Positions 1 through 12,500 of a stretch of 64,000 nucleotides of DNA are shown here, in pieces. This DNA comes from Holothuria scabra (taxonomy: Eukaryota; Echinodermata; Holothuroidea; Aspidochirotida; Holothuriidae). How positions within the stretch are numbered: the stretch's first letter is position 1; the number at the start of each line of letters is the position of its first letter. The DNA lies in NCBI GenBank assembly GCA_037179385.1, contig CM074193.1, positions 6,221,547 through 6,285,546 of the forward strand, given 5' to 3'. The notes under the pieces were generated by a model that was not told the DNA's origin, searched no databases, and saw only the letters and a list, made by a program, of their open reading frames with translations. The position numbers and the translations under genes are program-made.

Positions 1-1430
1 GCAGACTTAAGAAACTCGGTGTTTATTATCCTGCATAAATTAAGATGCTTTTCACATTGCTTCTATTAATTCAAATAACACTGAATAACCATGTACTGAT
101 GTTACGCAACATCATTTTTGAAGAAAACAATGGATTATGTAGCAGAAAGCAGTGTCATTCCCCTCGCATCTTCCTACATGTATTTGCTTGTGCATGTAAC
201 TGATCATGAAAACATGTTTGGGAAATCCAGGGTTCTATGACATTACACCCGTAAAGTCTATTGCACTTTTGAAGTGTCCTCTATGTAAGAAACATTGTGA
301 TTGGTTCCATTATGGAAGTCAATCAGCCAATCATATCTGCGACATCGTCAAAACAATTTGCTGTGTAGGAATATTATCATTTACAAACTACTGGTCTTCA
401 CACTAAATTTTAGTGCTCCCAGTGTAAATGTTATGATCAGACTTCCCTACCTTGCATTGTCATCTTGCAAAACAGTTTGGAGATCGAGTATTTACTGAAG
501 GTTTAGGTTATAGTGTACTTACATGCAATTTCGTTTGTCGATTTCTAAAACAAGGCTTAAGTTTGAGGAACAAAGTAACAAGTAGTATTGGGGTATAAAT
601 TGCAAATGTACCACAATGGGATGGTTTGTTTATTTGACTGCTAATTTACAACAATAAAATACCCTGAGACACAAGAACCTGGCCTTTAAACCTGCAAAAC
701 CTGGTGTTTGCATTGTGGTCATCCAAGTTGTGTCGTATTGGGTAGATTTACACAACTGCACTCTGGGCACAACAGTTTCCTGATATGGGGGCAAGTGCCA
801 TGAATGGACTGCAGGCTAATACTATTATCTGTGTTCAGTGGTGTCTGATGGAATGAACATAGAGAGCTCTTGTGCACTTGTTTATCCATGGAAGCTGTAA
901 AAATTATCATTGCAAAGTTTCACAAATAAGCTAATAATTTTGCTGTTTATTGTATTAAAAGCAAAAGGGATCATTAACAGAGAAAGAAAGAATTAAGAGG
1001 CTAGCCGGCAGCAATTTTTAACATTGCATGCAGCCTTCCATGTTTTGAGTGTTGCAGCATTGTTTCTGTTAGGCGATCATGTATTAGGAGCAGGGAAAGC
1101 TTTTAAGTAGTGACAACTAATGGTCTGTGGCTAGTAAGGGCCACAGGGCTTCCCCCTGAAAATTCTATCTCTGCCACAAAACAGTGTCCAACATTTGGCA
1201 TACCTGATAGAAAATGGAACCTACTGCTATTGTACTTGGTGCCTAGCATGAGCAATGGAATAGAAAAAAAAACAGTCAGTGAGCTATAGGCCTGTGTGTG
1301 TTCTGTTTTGTCTTTGGGAAAATGCAAATTTGGTTTTTTGTTCAGATCTTCAGTTATGAGTTCAGATATGTAATGATACATGCCCATCACAGCTTCTTAA
1401 ATTATTTCAAACTAATGTACTGTGGCTTTC

Positions 1431-1495
1431 ATGGTTCCCAAGGTGTGTCATGGTTCCCAAGGTGTGTCATGGTTCCCAAGGTGTGCCATGCTTCC
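1431..1495 (+). repeat. 20-bp minisatellite, about 3 copies
   Basis: The unit CATGGTTCCCAAGGTGTGT repeats three times in a row, the last with single-base changes (GTGCCATGCTTCC). It is in the XPO4 upstream intron. Confidence 0.9.
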
Positions 1496-1718
1496 TGAGT
1501 CAAATATCAACAATCTTTTTTTCAATTTTTGGAAAGTTAAGATTTTTTCAGCATCTAATAAACTTTAATGGATTTACTTTGGATCTAGAACTAACATGTT
1601 TAGATCAAAATGGCATGAATGATGGGAGTGCTTTGTTCTTTCCCTTTCTCTTTCTTTATTATTATCTGGTTGCCCCATACCAGGACTTAAGCCAGTGATT
1701 TTCCTCCCTATCACAACT

Positions 1719-1962
1719 GCATGGTCAAGTTGTTAGAGCATTGGACTTGCAGTTGGGAGGTTGGGAGTTCAAGTCCTGGCTGATTCATAACAAAGACTTT
1801 CAAAATTGAAGCTACTGCCATTGTGCTTGTAGCTCAGAAATAGGCAATGGAGTAGGGAAAACAAGCCAATGTGCCACAACTGGAAAAAAGGCTGTGACCA
1901 GCTCGACTTCAATCAGTTGGATAGAAACTGGGCTGTAAAACTCTATCTAACTAACTAACCAC
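1719..1962 (+). mobile_element. tRNA-derived SINE, full-length copy with target duplication
   Basis: The head resembles a tRNA (TTGTTAGAGCATTGGACTTG as the A-box region, GAGTTCAAGTCC as the B box). The body has AAAGACTTT, CTACTGCCATTGTGCTTG and CAATGGAGTAGGGAAAACA. The tail reads GAAACTGGGCTGTAAAACTC followed by TAAC repeats. Flanks ATCACAACT (1710-1718) and ATCACAATT (1963-1971) look like a target duplication. Confidence 0.85.
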
Positions 1963-2955
1963 ATCACAATTACAAAGGGCAGCTTCAGAGATGGGTATTA
2001 AAAACAACTGGGACAAAATGCTAGCAAAATATTTAAATCCAAGAAAACTCTCCTTTTGTATATTTTGTCAACTTTTACTGTTCCTAGTACTATAAAATAC
2101 ATCAGCTGGTGTCATGATTGTATGCTATTTAGAGTCAAGGCTGGTGAACCTCAAACCTTTTAGGAGTTTGTCTTCATGGTGGTGCCTGATGTTGTCATCA
2201 GTAATGACTAAGACTCTCCAAATAAAACAGTCTAACAGCATGGTCCTTACTTAGGGCATTCCTCTTATTACCTGCAGTTTCTATCTGATGGTGCTGTGAG
2301 TGCCAGGGTTGGAAAGCATGTTAGTTTCCCAGGAAGGGAGAAAACTTTCCCACAATTTCTGCTTCATTTTCATGTTCAAAATGGGGAAATCATCATTTGC
2401 CAAAATTTCCCTCTAAATCATTAATTTTCCTATGAAGGTGCCTCCCAGTTTCCCCATTTTTTCCACCCACTGCTGTGGCAGCTAGAGGGCACTATTCTCT
2501 ATCGCCTTTTTTCTAATTTCTGTTCACTTAGCTGTCAGTTTCATATTTCATATTACTAAAATGATCTGTGGAAATCTGAAAGCTTTTATTAGATCAAGCT
2601 AAGTGTGATCTACAATATCACAAGGTAATCCAAACATGTGCAGTAGTCTTACAGTAATCCAACACTCTCATAGAGATTTCCTTAGGATTAAGCTTTAATC
2701 CTTAGCATGAGAAGACTAAATTGCAACCAGTTTGACTGGAAATGCTGTTTAAATTTTACAAGACAGTTCCTAAAAGTAGAGGGGACAAAGTGTCAAGGAT
2801 AATGCACTTCAGATAAATCAAACAGGGAAATTGGAGGTTTTAGGAATTTAAGTAACATTCCATTTTGTCTATGATTTTTGTATCAGGTATTCCATGTTTC
2901 CGTTCAAGTTCTATTTGGGGGGAGAGGGGAGTTGGAACCTTTCAAGCAGCGTTAA

Positions 2956-3212
2956 AGGGGAAGAGCAGTCATTTCAAAGTTAAATTTTGAATCAAAAGCT
3001 AATCTTAACAATTTTCTTCCTTATCTCTTCATAGTATTTTTTATAATATTGTTGAAGTTTAATGTTGCTTTTCAAGGTAAACCAGGCAGTTACTCTGTGC
3101 AGATTCCATAATTGAGGAGGGAGAAAAAATACAGCCCCTCTATTCTTACAGTTCAGTCGTGAAAGAGGGCAGTCTTCAATGCTAATTCAAGATGGACTTA
3201 CCGTATTTCCCC
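2956..3212 (+). mobile_element. TTAA-flanked MITE of a 256-bp family, copy 1
   Basis: Starts AGGGGAAGAGCAGTC after TTAA (2952-2955) and ends CCGTATTTCCCC before TTAA (3213-3216), giving 257 bp. The size and ends agree with the copies at 10507-10762 and 52733-52988. Ends of AGGG next to TTAA resemble T2/Kolobok MITEs of vertebrates, from memory. Confidence 0.6.
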
Positions 3213-3340
3213 TTAAACTTCTCAACAAAATGTAATGTGATATAGTTCTATTTCATGGCAATGTTCAGGTAAGTATACCAAATATTTCACTCAGTGTTCC
3301 ATCAATATTTGTTTGTCATAAATTATTTATATATTTGTAG

Positions 3341-3518
3341 GATACATGCTAGCTGACAAAGCTGTAGGAGAAGTTCCATGTGTCCCGCCAGAGATTATGA
3401 ATCACTCAATTAAAGGCTCTCAATCAGTTGACATGGAGGCTACCAAAAGATTACTGGCTTCACCAGGAGAACTTGCCAGCAATGTCCCAGGGATTGATCA
3501 AACTGACCAAGTTATCAG
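3341..3518 (+). CDS. XPO4: XPO4 exon a (first in window)
   Basis: Begins after TTTGTAG with two bases completing a split glycine codon and ends in phase 2 (AG of an arginine codon) before GTACTTT. It encodes GYMLADKAVGEVPCVPPEIM and ends SNVPGIDQTDQVIR. This corresponds to the vertebrate segment with PPEIM and the motif PG..TD.VIR. Confidence 0.93.
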
Positions 3519-6500
3519 GTACTTTGAAAATTTTGATTTGGGGTTGAACATTAAAGTTTCTACTAGCTTCCATACTCTTGATAAGGTAGGGCATCTGCAT
3601 TTGGACTATAGAATTTTCCTAAGATAAACAGGCTATCCTGGCCAACATTGGCAAGTTGTTGAGTAAATGTAGAGGCCTGTGGTATGATCTGTGGTTGAGC
3701 ATTCATCAGGTAGCAAGCCACTAATTACTCTTCCATTGGTTGGATAAAAACAGCAGAAGTTCACATAGTGTTACTTCCCGGTATTAAAATGTCCACACCT
3801 TCAGAAACTGTGTAGGAATTTTTTTCGCAATAATCAGTAGTGTACAAGACAGATTCAATATTGTGAGTTCCCATATGGGTGTAATAAAGTTCTGTTCATT
3901 CCTGCATATTTATAATCCTAAACTTCTAGTGGCCCATTACATATGATCAGGTGACTGTACATTATCCAGCAGTACACTCATTGTAATAGATCAAAAGGAG
4001 GGTTTAAGTTCATATCAAATTTTTAATATGTTATAGGGGTATTTATTCTAAGTATTTTGGTGAAATTTGCATTGTAATCCAATGTGTGGTTCTCAAGATA
4101 TGACCAAGTAAAGTTGTCACATTTTCAACAAACAGTGAACTGGAAGCAAGCACATATGTGATCAAATCCCCACATTAATGGACAGGCTTTTGTTTTTCTT
4201 TAAAATTTACAGCATATTTTCTCCTCAACAGTCCCATATTATCAAAATGTGATTGCGTTTTAGTGACATGAGGACTTATCAAACTTTTCAATCCCCATGG
4301 GGAGGTCCTATTCCAATTAACATCAAGGTCAACACAACAGTCTGAAAAGAAAAAACCCAAATGGAAGCAAAGCACTCCCGAGGAAATGATATAATCTCTG
4401 CTGCCCTCAGTATCAATGTGGAGCACAAATCTATTAACTTGAGTTGCTGATATCTTGAGAAATACATCTCCCATTTGAATGGAAATTTTACCAAACTGAG
4501 TAGACTTAGGTCCTTTTTCACATGTGAAAATTGATCTTTTGCGTAAAATTTCTCTTTAACCCATCTTAGGCTACTCTCACCATACTGACTTGGTGTTGTT
4601 TTGTCTTCAGTGTGGTTATTTAAAAAGAACTTTCCTTTTTTTTTTTTAGTCTTTTAATTTTTGAATCTTCTTTGGTTTGATTTATTCTGATTCAGATTTT
4701 GATTATTCCAACTTTGGTTCATAATGTTAACTGTGACCAAGGTGCTGTCATGTTCATGTGGTTACCTGTAAGTGACTACAGATTCTTCCATATTCCTGAA
4801 ACAAAGAACCACCAAGATGGGGTTTTCATTGTCAATTTGTTTTATCCATTTAATTGGTTTTTCATTTTTAATGATCATAATATTGGCAACTTATAAAGCG
4901 CAATCTGCCGAGGCCTCAAAGCGCTGTACAATAAAAAGTAAAAACAGTTTATACAGAACCAATGCAAAATCAAAAACACATTAAAAATGAAAACTATAAA
5001 AACAATAGAACTAAGAGCATAAATAATGAAAAAAACAAAGTAAAAAAGAATATTTTTAATTTTTGCCTCAGTTTCCCTCAATTTTTGCCTCAATTTGATT
5101 TTTTTTTTGTTATTGGTGACATGATTTTCTTTTCACATACAGACTCATTGCTTCTGTCTTTCGAATTTCTGAAGTGGAACGTTTGGCCAGTGAGGCAAAA
5201 ATGACAATGATACTTAGTCCACAAGTAGCTAGTACTGTTGTATGGTTTATGAGTAGGTGGTTAGTGACATACTTACAGCTAAATGAGAAAAATTATTCAG
5301 AGGTAAGGAATTAAAAAATTATCAAAAAATTTGATTTTATGATATTTTTTCTAAAAAGTAATTATGCAGGGCTGCTTTAAACACTTGCTGATGGTAAATT
5401 AATGGGAAATGGCACTACTTTCACCTCTATGAGAAATAAGAGCTGAATTTTCAAAAAGGCTCCTACATCTGACAGCTATCTCGTATGATGTCTTTAAAAA
5501 AATAGATGGATTGCATAATTTAAGCAAATCGGTTAGTAACCTTGGACAAATCTAACAATTTGTTAACAAAGTTATCACTTCATCAGCTGTAGAGCTATAC
5601 ATGAATTATGCATTTTTTTCTTGGTAAAGGAGAATATAACTATAAGGTATTAAGTAGAACCTTTCGTGTGTTTGAAATGTTTGACAATTTCAAAAAGATG
5701 GAGGTTTTTTGATCAGTGTACTTAATATTTTATGACTTTCTGTTTAGAATCAGAAAAAACATTTAATGATTGTAACACTCAATTTTTTTTAGAGATAGAG
5801 AAAGTTCTACCATGGATACAATAGGCCTTGACTAGCTTTTAGCTATTAGCTATAGGTAGCATGTTTTAGCTCTTTTTGTCCCATCATCATCATTATTACT
5901 TTATCTCTCTTGCCTCCTTTGGAAACACACTGAGCCAAGAAATTATTCTCTGCTACAAGTACACCGTTCTCATCATTTACTAACGATGTGGATGGATGCC
6001 TAGACAAAGACTGCTATGTACAGGCTAGTGCAACCTGAGACAATTGCATGTGGTTGGTTTATGCAATAGGCAAACAGATAGGCAGCCCAAGCGCATGATT
6101 GTGATGTGAGAGGAAATGAACAGTTCTGCAAACTAATGGGGTGGAACTTGACCCCTCCTTGCAGGCAAACGACACGTTTTTGGACGCTATCGAACTCTAA
6201 CGGTGCAAATCTTGGCATGTGTGATGTTACTTAAGGTGGAATTAAAAAGCCCTGGCATCTTCCTTCTTATGTCTGTGTATCATTTCAAGTGTTTACCGAT
6301 GATTTCAGGTAGATGGATATTATGACATTTATTTTGGGTGATGGAAGACCTATCTATTAGGGAATTTAATCTTTTTAAGTGAACTTTTGAATTGTACCTC
6401 CTCCTTCTCTCCGCCTTCCCGAAATTGTCATCTTTTTTCTACTAAATGGCAAAGAGGGCAGTATTCCAAAATATTGTACATTTGTACTACAATACCTGAT

Positions 6501-9500
6501 GTCACTGTTCATTGTAATGTAGCAAAATGACATTCTTTTTCCCATTTGTGTTAGGTATTAAAAGAACCTCTAATCAGAGTATTTTAAAAGTAGAATTGAA
6601 TTGAATGAATGTATCTTTAGAATTACTTGAGTTGCATGCATTCATTCATCCCCCTAATCTAGCAGTTTACAAAGTTTTCAATTGTCAAAGCTCTTTGACT
6701 GACATCAAATAAGAAAATGCTTAGCATTGTAGCTCATTTTGCACAGCACATATAGTATCGTACTGGTACTGTTCTGATACAGTAACACATTAGGGTTTTG
6801 CAGACTCACCCTGAAGGAATAAACTGAGATTGTATCTGGATGAGGATGAGTTTAAGACAGTTGTGGGAGGGGCTTAAGTAAGATGAGAAAATTAGAACAG
6901 ACAAGGATGATGAATAACTGCCATTATTAGTGTGTGTGTAAAATGCACAATGGTTAATGCTCTCTTGAAATATTACAGTACCATGAAGTATAACAACAAA
7001 ACCTTATTTCATGAAAATGTTGCTGGAATTCAATAAAGGTAAAAAGAAAATGAAGTAACCATATGAGAAATGTTGTTGAAATGTTCTGGCGTATGATATA
7101 TTTGGTATAGCAAGGTTGGGGCAAAAATTTCTATACAATTTTACATTAAATATTACAAAATAATTATTTTTTTTTTTTTATCTCATCCCAGCAATGTAGT
7201 CTACCTTTCATCATGGTCCTAGGAAGACACACAGATGGTGCACAATGGGTGACTGGCTTTCTGGTTCAGAAAGTAGTTTCCAATCTGACCACTTGGAGTG
7301 CAGAAGAAACAGTTGCCAAGGAAACAGTGGATTCATTTGTATCTTTAGTGGAGAAGACTGACAGGTAGGTTCAGGGTTTGATTAAAGTGTATATATTAGA
7401 CAAGGGGGAGCATGATAAATGCTTGTATGTTAACATGTGGGCAATATACATGAGGTATTTAATATCCTTCTTGTAAAAAACTTCAGTGGTGGTTGAAACA
7501 ATAACAAATTTATTTCAGTTTTCCTTTATTTGGTTGATGACACAACTACACAATGGATTTTGTTGCTGATATAGTAATTGAAGGGCTTTCTATGCCAACT
7601 GTCAGACCAGTCAATGCAAAATACTACAACACATTACCTGATTATCATAAACCAGAACGAAGCTGCATCAATCAATGAGCTGTTTAGAGATGACATCAGT
7701 ATGTTTTGGTTAATGCAAATGCCCTTTTAATTTATTATACTTCTCAGTATGCCTTTTGTTATATGATTTCGGTAAGTTAGAAAAGGTGTGATCTCTTCAG
7801 TTTCAGCTTATCATAGTGATCACACTTTTTGAAATATTTTTTACACTCTGCCAAACAGATGTTCAGCAGTAGTGAAAGAAGAAGCATTCTGGCAGCTTGC
7901 CAAACAACATTCCACTCATCAGCCACCCTTTGACCTTTTGTCAAGGGATATTCAACATGGTATCATGAAGGCATTGGTACTGGCTGGCTCATCTGTCTCT
8001 ACCGGAGCAGTCAAAGAAAGATTCCTGAAAGAGGTTGGTCTAAATTTCATGACACCACCTGTATTTTTGATTGCTTAATGATATTAACAGAGTGAAGACC
8101 CCAAAAGATTGGAATTATTCATGTTTGTTCCAGTGTATAAAGGGTGAAAACCTTGTACAGTTTCTTGGATAAGGACTGTTACCTAGGTGACAAAAAACAT
8201 TTTCAATATTGTCAAACAAAGATTTCTTTAGAGAGTATGTTTGTCAGGCCTAGAGGTTAAAGTTGGTGTATTGTAACCTGATGCATGTAATAAACATTTA
8301 AGATAGGTATTAGTTGACTGCCATATAGGAACAGGTTATTTTTCAGTAAGAGACATATGGTATTATATGATCCATCTCAAATGTTGTTGCTATAACAGGT
8401 CTAAGTTCACAACAGTAGTAGTTTTTTGATTGGCATAAAATTCAAAATATACCATAAATATAGTCCACTGTGATTGGTCAATAATGATATGCAGATTCAG
8501 ATAAATTTGAGATGTAGTAATGAAGCTGGTATAGCTGACAGTATAAATTACAAAGTGATTATAAACATAAAAGTAATTTCAATAGTGCAATTAGAGTCAG
8601 GGAGGGCTTGCCTTCTTTTGGATATTCCAAGGATAGGTGCTGTTAAATTGTAGGATACATGTAACTTTATTTCGGTTGAACATTGTTCCGTCCTAACCTT
8701 GTTAGGGTTGAGCCATTCATTTGAATTTCAAATTGTGATTAAAGATGGTCATTTTCACCCCACAATGCAATTTTACTGGTAGTGTACAGAAATTCTCAAT
8801 TGGCACTGCTCTTTTGATTGACATCAAATTCAAAAATGTAGAGTAGTTCGTATAACACAGCATGGAGTAAGAGTGTTCTGATTGCAGACTAGGGCCACAT
8901 CATGGTGTACCCTGAAGCAGTAGATGAGAATTCTGTTTGAATAAGGATGAGTTTTAACAGTTGTGGGAGGGACTTAAAGTAACTAGGCTGGGAGAATTGA
9001 AACTTTCTGGAGTCATGAATATCTTCAAGATGCATGAAAGGTGATATTGGCAGTTGAACTTGATAAAGTCTTCCCACAACTTTTCTGCAGCACAAAATAA
9101 CCAACCACCTCCTCCTCTAACTGGAGTGAACTTGTCTTTGTCTTGGGAAAATACTTAAATTGAAGACCACCTCTTGAATATGGGATGTCTAACTTGCAAG
9201 CTATTCTGTTTTTGGCAGAATTGTTTCATTATCTAAGCTTTTTAAACTCAATCTCAAAATCACAACGTTCTGACTTTCTGGCTGTGAGAATTAAAAATAT
9301 ATACCTAAAATGATCATAAAAATGCCCAAGCATGACAAAGGTATGACAAAAACTTGCACCTGATTGACCTTTACATACATTGTTATTTAGAGAGGAAAAG
9401 GGAACTTTTACCCTCTTGACCATTGAGCCTGTGCACACACTGCAGAGTGGATCATTTGCTACAATTTCTGTTTTCTGAAATGGCAGTGTTGGCAATCATG

Positions 9501-12500
9501 TCGGATAGGTCAGCTGTTTCTTTTGGAGGTAAACAAATATTTTGTGAGTTGTAACTACAACAGCAACAAAAGTGAATGTTGAACTTTTTAAACTAAAAGA
9601 AAGAGTCTCATTATTAGGTTGAAGTTAAACATATTCAATGTTTTCACAAGGTAGCTTGGAGTTTTGCATCATCATGCCAAGGGAAATCTCAGTTTTTCCA
9701 GAAAAAAAACTGCAACTCAGAAAGCAGGCAAAATGAAGAGTAAACTCAGAGAAGAATTTCTTCCTTTTTCTGCAGAATCAATTTGTTTGTAGACATTTTA
9801 TTGTTATCATCAGAAGGACTGATCCCATCACTGATGCCAATTTTTTTTTTTTTTTCACTCCTAAAGATATGTAAAATAAAAGAGTGTAAACTCTACATCA
9901 AAGGTTGCTTGTGTAGCACTAGACTGAATACGAGGACACCTAATTTTTCAATCATTTTCAAAGGGGAGGGGACCTACCCTCCCTAAGTGGATAATCTTGC
10001 AATATACTCATCAATCCTCCATCCCTGTTAAAAATCCACTCACCACCATTGATTATTATGTTATTTCTAAATTTTATTGTAAAATTGTTTTAAAGTGTGC
10101 CTTTTTCTATTTCAAAAGGAAATTAAAAACAATTTTTTTTTAATCTTGTAGATTCTCCAGCCTTTACAGGATCATTTCAAAGTGCTCATTCAGCAGGAAA
10201 ATTTTGTCCGAAAATCTCAGGAAAAAGAAGTACAGTCCACAGTCCTCACACTTTTCTGTCTCTTAAGAGGAGTGGCAGAAGGGTCAAGGGTCACCACTAA
10301 CACAGAATTGTTCCAGTATTGTCTTCCATTCTTGACTGAGAGTGTTGCACTGGTGAAAGTCTACCAGAATTGTGAAGAAGTCGTGGAGGAAATATTCTTG
10401 GTATTTGTGGAAGTGACTATGAGAATGCTTTCATTTCTGAATGAGGTAGGGCTATCATCTTGGTAAAATGAATTTTTACCCAGTCCCCTGGTCTTTACTG
10501 TCTTAAAAGACAAGAACAGTAGCCCTATACTGAATTTTGAAACAATAGACAGATCCCACAGATATCCTTTTACTTCTCTTCCAAGCATGTGTCATCACTT
10601 TTGAGGACTTAAATAAATATTGCATATTCCAAGTAAACCATTGAGTTACTTCCAATTTCCTCAGTTTAATGAGAAAAACATAGTCATGTGACTTGCACAA
10701 GCCTTTCATGAAATCTTATATACTACTACCTTAATCTAACTTTGGGTGACTGCATTTTCCCTTTAAAGGCTTATGAATAAACATTTCACTAAAATGCTTA
10801 GAAAATGTTTGGGTGTAGTATTTCAAACATAAATACTGTCCTGGATGGTTCCTTTCAACTGAGTACTGCCTCTAAGATGGACCCAGTCAGGTGAAGGATG
10901 GGCTAAAAAGTAAGTTTAGTAGGGATAATGTTTGTAATCTGGAGTGAAATTTGTTATCCTTATGTTTAAAAAGAAAAAAAAAAACTGCTACCTTTTTATA
11001 AAAGCTGTTTCAATCATTTTCACTTTCTGTTTTTCTTTTATTTCATAGAGTAACACCATAAAACTATTTGAAACATCTCTAGCATTGCTAAGGACCTACA
11101 CAGATTGCAACCTTGGAAAGAGAAGCAGGGAGGTAGGAGCAGAAGAAGATCAATACAGAGACCTCTCATTGATCATGCAGTTACTTACACATCTTATATC
11201 AAAGGATCTTGTTGACTTTATATTTGGAGGTTTGAACCATTGTCCTTTTGTAACTTAATTAGTTAGTTAGATGGAGTTTTACGGCCCAGTTTCCAACCTA
11301 TTGGTTCAAGTCGAGCCGGCCATGGCCTTTTTGGTTCCTTGCGGTAGCAAAGGAACCTATGTAGTCAGGTTGGCGTGTGTGTGTGTGTATGTGTGTGTGT
11401 GTGTGTGTGTGTGACACTTGCTTCGGTACGCTCTAACTCAACAAGGGAAGGTTGAATGGAACTTGGATTTGGTACATAGATTCGTCATAGGGAGAAGGTG
11501 TGCCCTATCGTTTTTGGTGGAGGTAAAAGGTCATTTGGGGTCACCAGAGGTCAAAAACTAAAAACCTTCTCAACAGGATATTTCTAGTTAGGAAACTTGG
11601 ATAGATGTCATACTTGGTGTGTGGATGTGTTATGGTGTAAGGATGAAATTGGATATGTTCTGTGAAGGTCAAGGGGTCGTCTGAGGTCACCAGGGGTCAA
11701 ACACCGAAAAACGTTTTAACACAGTATTTAAAGGTAGAAAGGACAGATTTCAAAGCAATTTGTGTTTTGTTAAGGTCAAAGGTCATCAAGGTCACTGGAG
11801 GTCAACTGCTGGAAATGTTATTTAGAAAATCTTGTGAGCTAGATAAAGATAGTTTCAATAGATTTTTTTATCTCACCTGGTTTTGCATGCTTACACACCC
11901 AAACACCTTAGAAATTTGTCCTTTATGTTCGTTCAGTAATGGTTCCTTTGGGTTGTACACATATTTTGGATCATTCAAAGTTTTAAGAGGGCAATAACTG
12001 AAATCTGTAGATTTCACTGAGCACATGTCACTCTGCATTAAACTGGTCTCTCTGCCAGTGGAAGCAATGCATGGATTCTCCAATATGTCTCTTTAATACT
12101 GCTGTGCTCTGTGGGGGTAACCTTATCCTCATTCTATTATCACACTTCATTAATCACTTGCTTTCTGTGTGACTGCTGAATAAACCCTGTTTTCTGTGTA
12201 GAGGTAGCAAACAGGACAAGTGGTAGATTGTTTTAAAGTAACAGCAAGTTTTATTTGAGAGCCGGTAAAAATAACTTGTGAGAGAAATACAACCTTTGGG
12301 GTGTTTTTCTCTCTCTGACCACATTGTGTATCATTTATTGGTGATAATATCAAATTTGATTATAAGCATAAATACATATGGAAATGAGGTAGTGTTTTTG
12401 AAGGATTACCAAGCATTACAAAAGTTGAATGTCAGTAAGGCCACAGAAATTGAATCTTTGATTTCATGTAAAATTTGTTCTAAAATACCACTTGTGAAGA

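Larger units (their letters stand above)
1..3340. other. XPO4 upstream intron, no exon seen
   Basis: The exon preceding 3341 (vertebrate equivalent with the D-L-x-W-L motif) was looked for and not found. GTAAGTAT at 3270-3277 is a fine donor sequence, but what precedes it does not code for XPO4. The stretch holds the SINE pieces, the minisatellite and the 256-bp MITE listed separately. Confidence 0.6.
5303..10151. other. XPO4 introns around exons c and d, mostly plain A+T-rich DNA
   Basis: Apart from exons c and d I see no genes. A diverged repeat pair with GATGAGTTT-AACAGTTGTGGGAGGG-CTTAA lies at about 6800-6900 and 8880-9000. Poly-T tracts precede the acceptors of exons c and e. Confidence 0.5.

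Noticed and set aside
3230..3277. Candidate XPO4 exon ending at the strong donor GTAAGTAT
   Set aside because: The preceding bases do not encode the expected D-L-x-W-L segment, and the phase needed by exon a is not met by any clear coding stretch.
11376..11412. GT dinucleotide tract as an independent feature of interest
   Set aside because: Ordinary microsatellite, explained as part of the hairpin/DR1 element.
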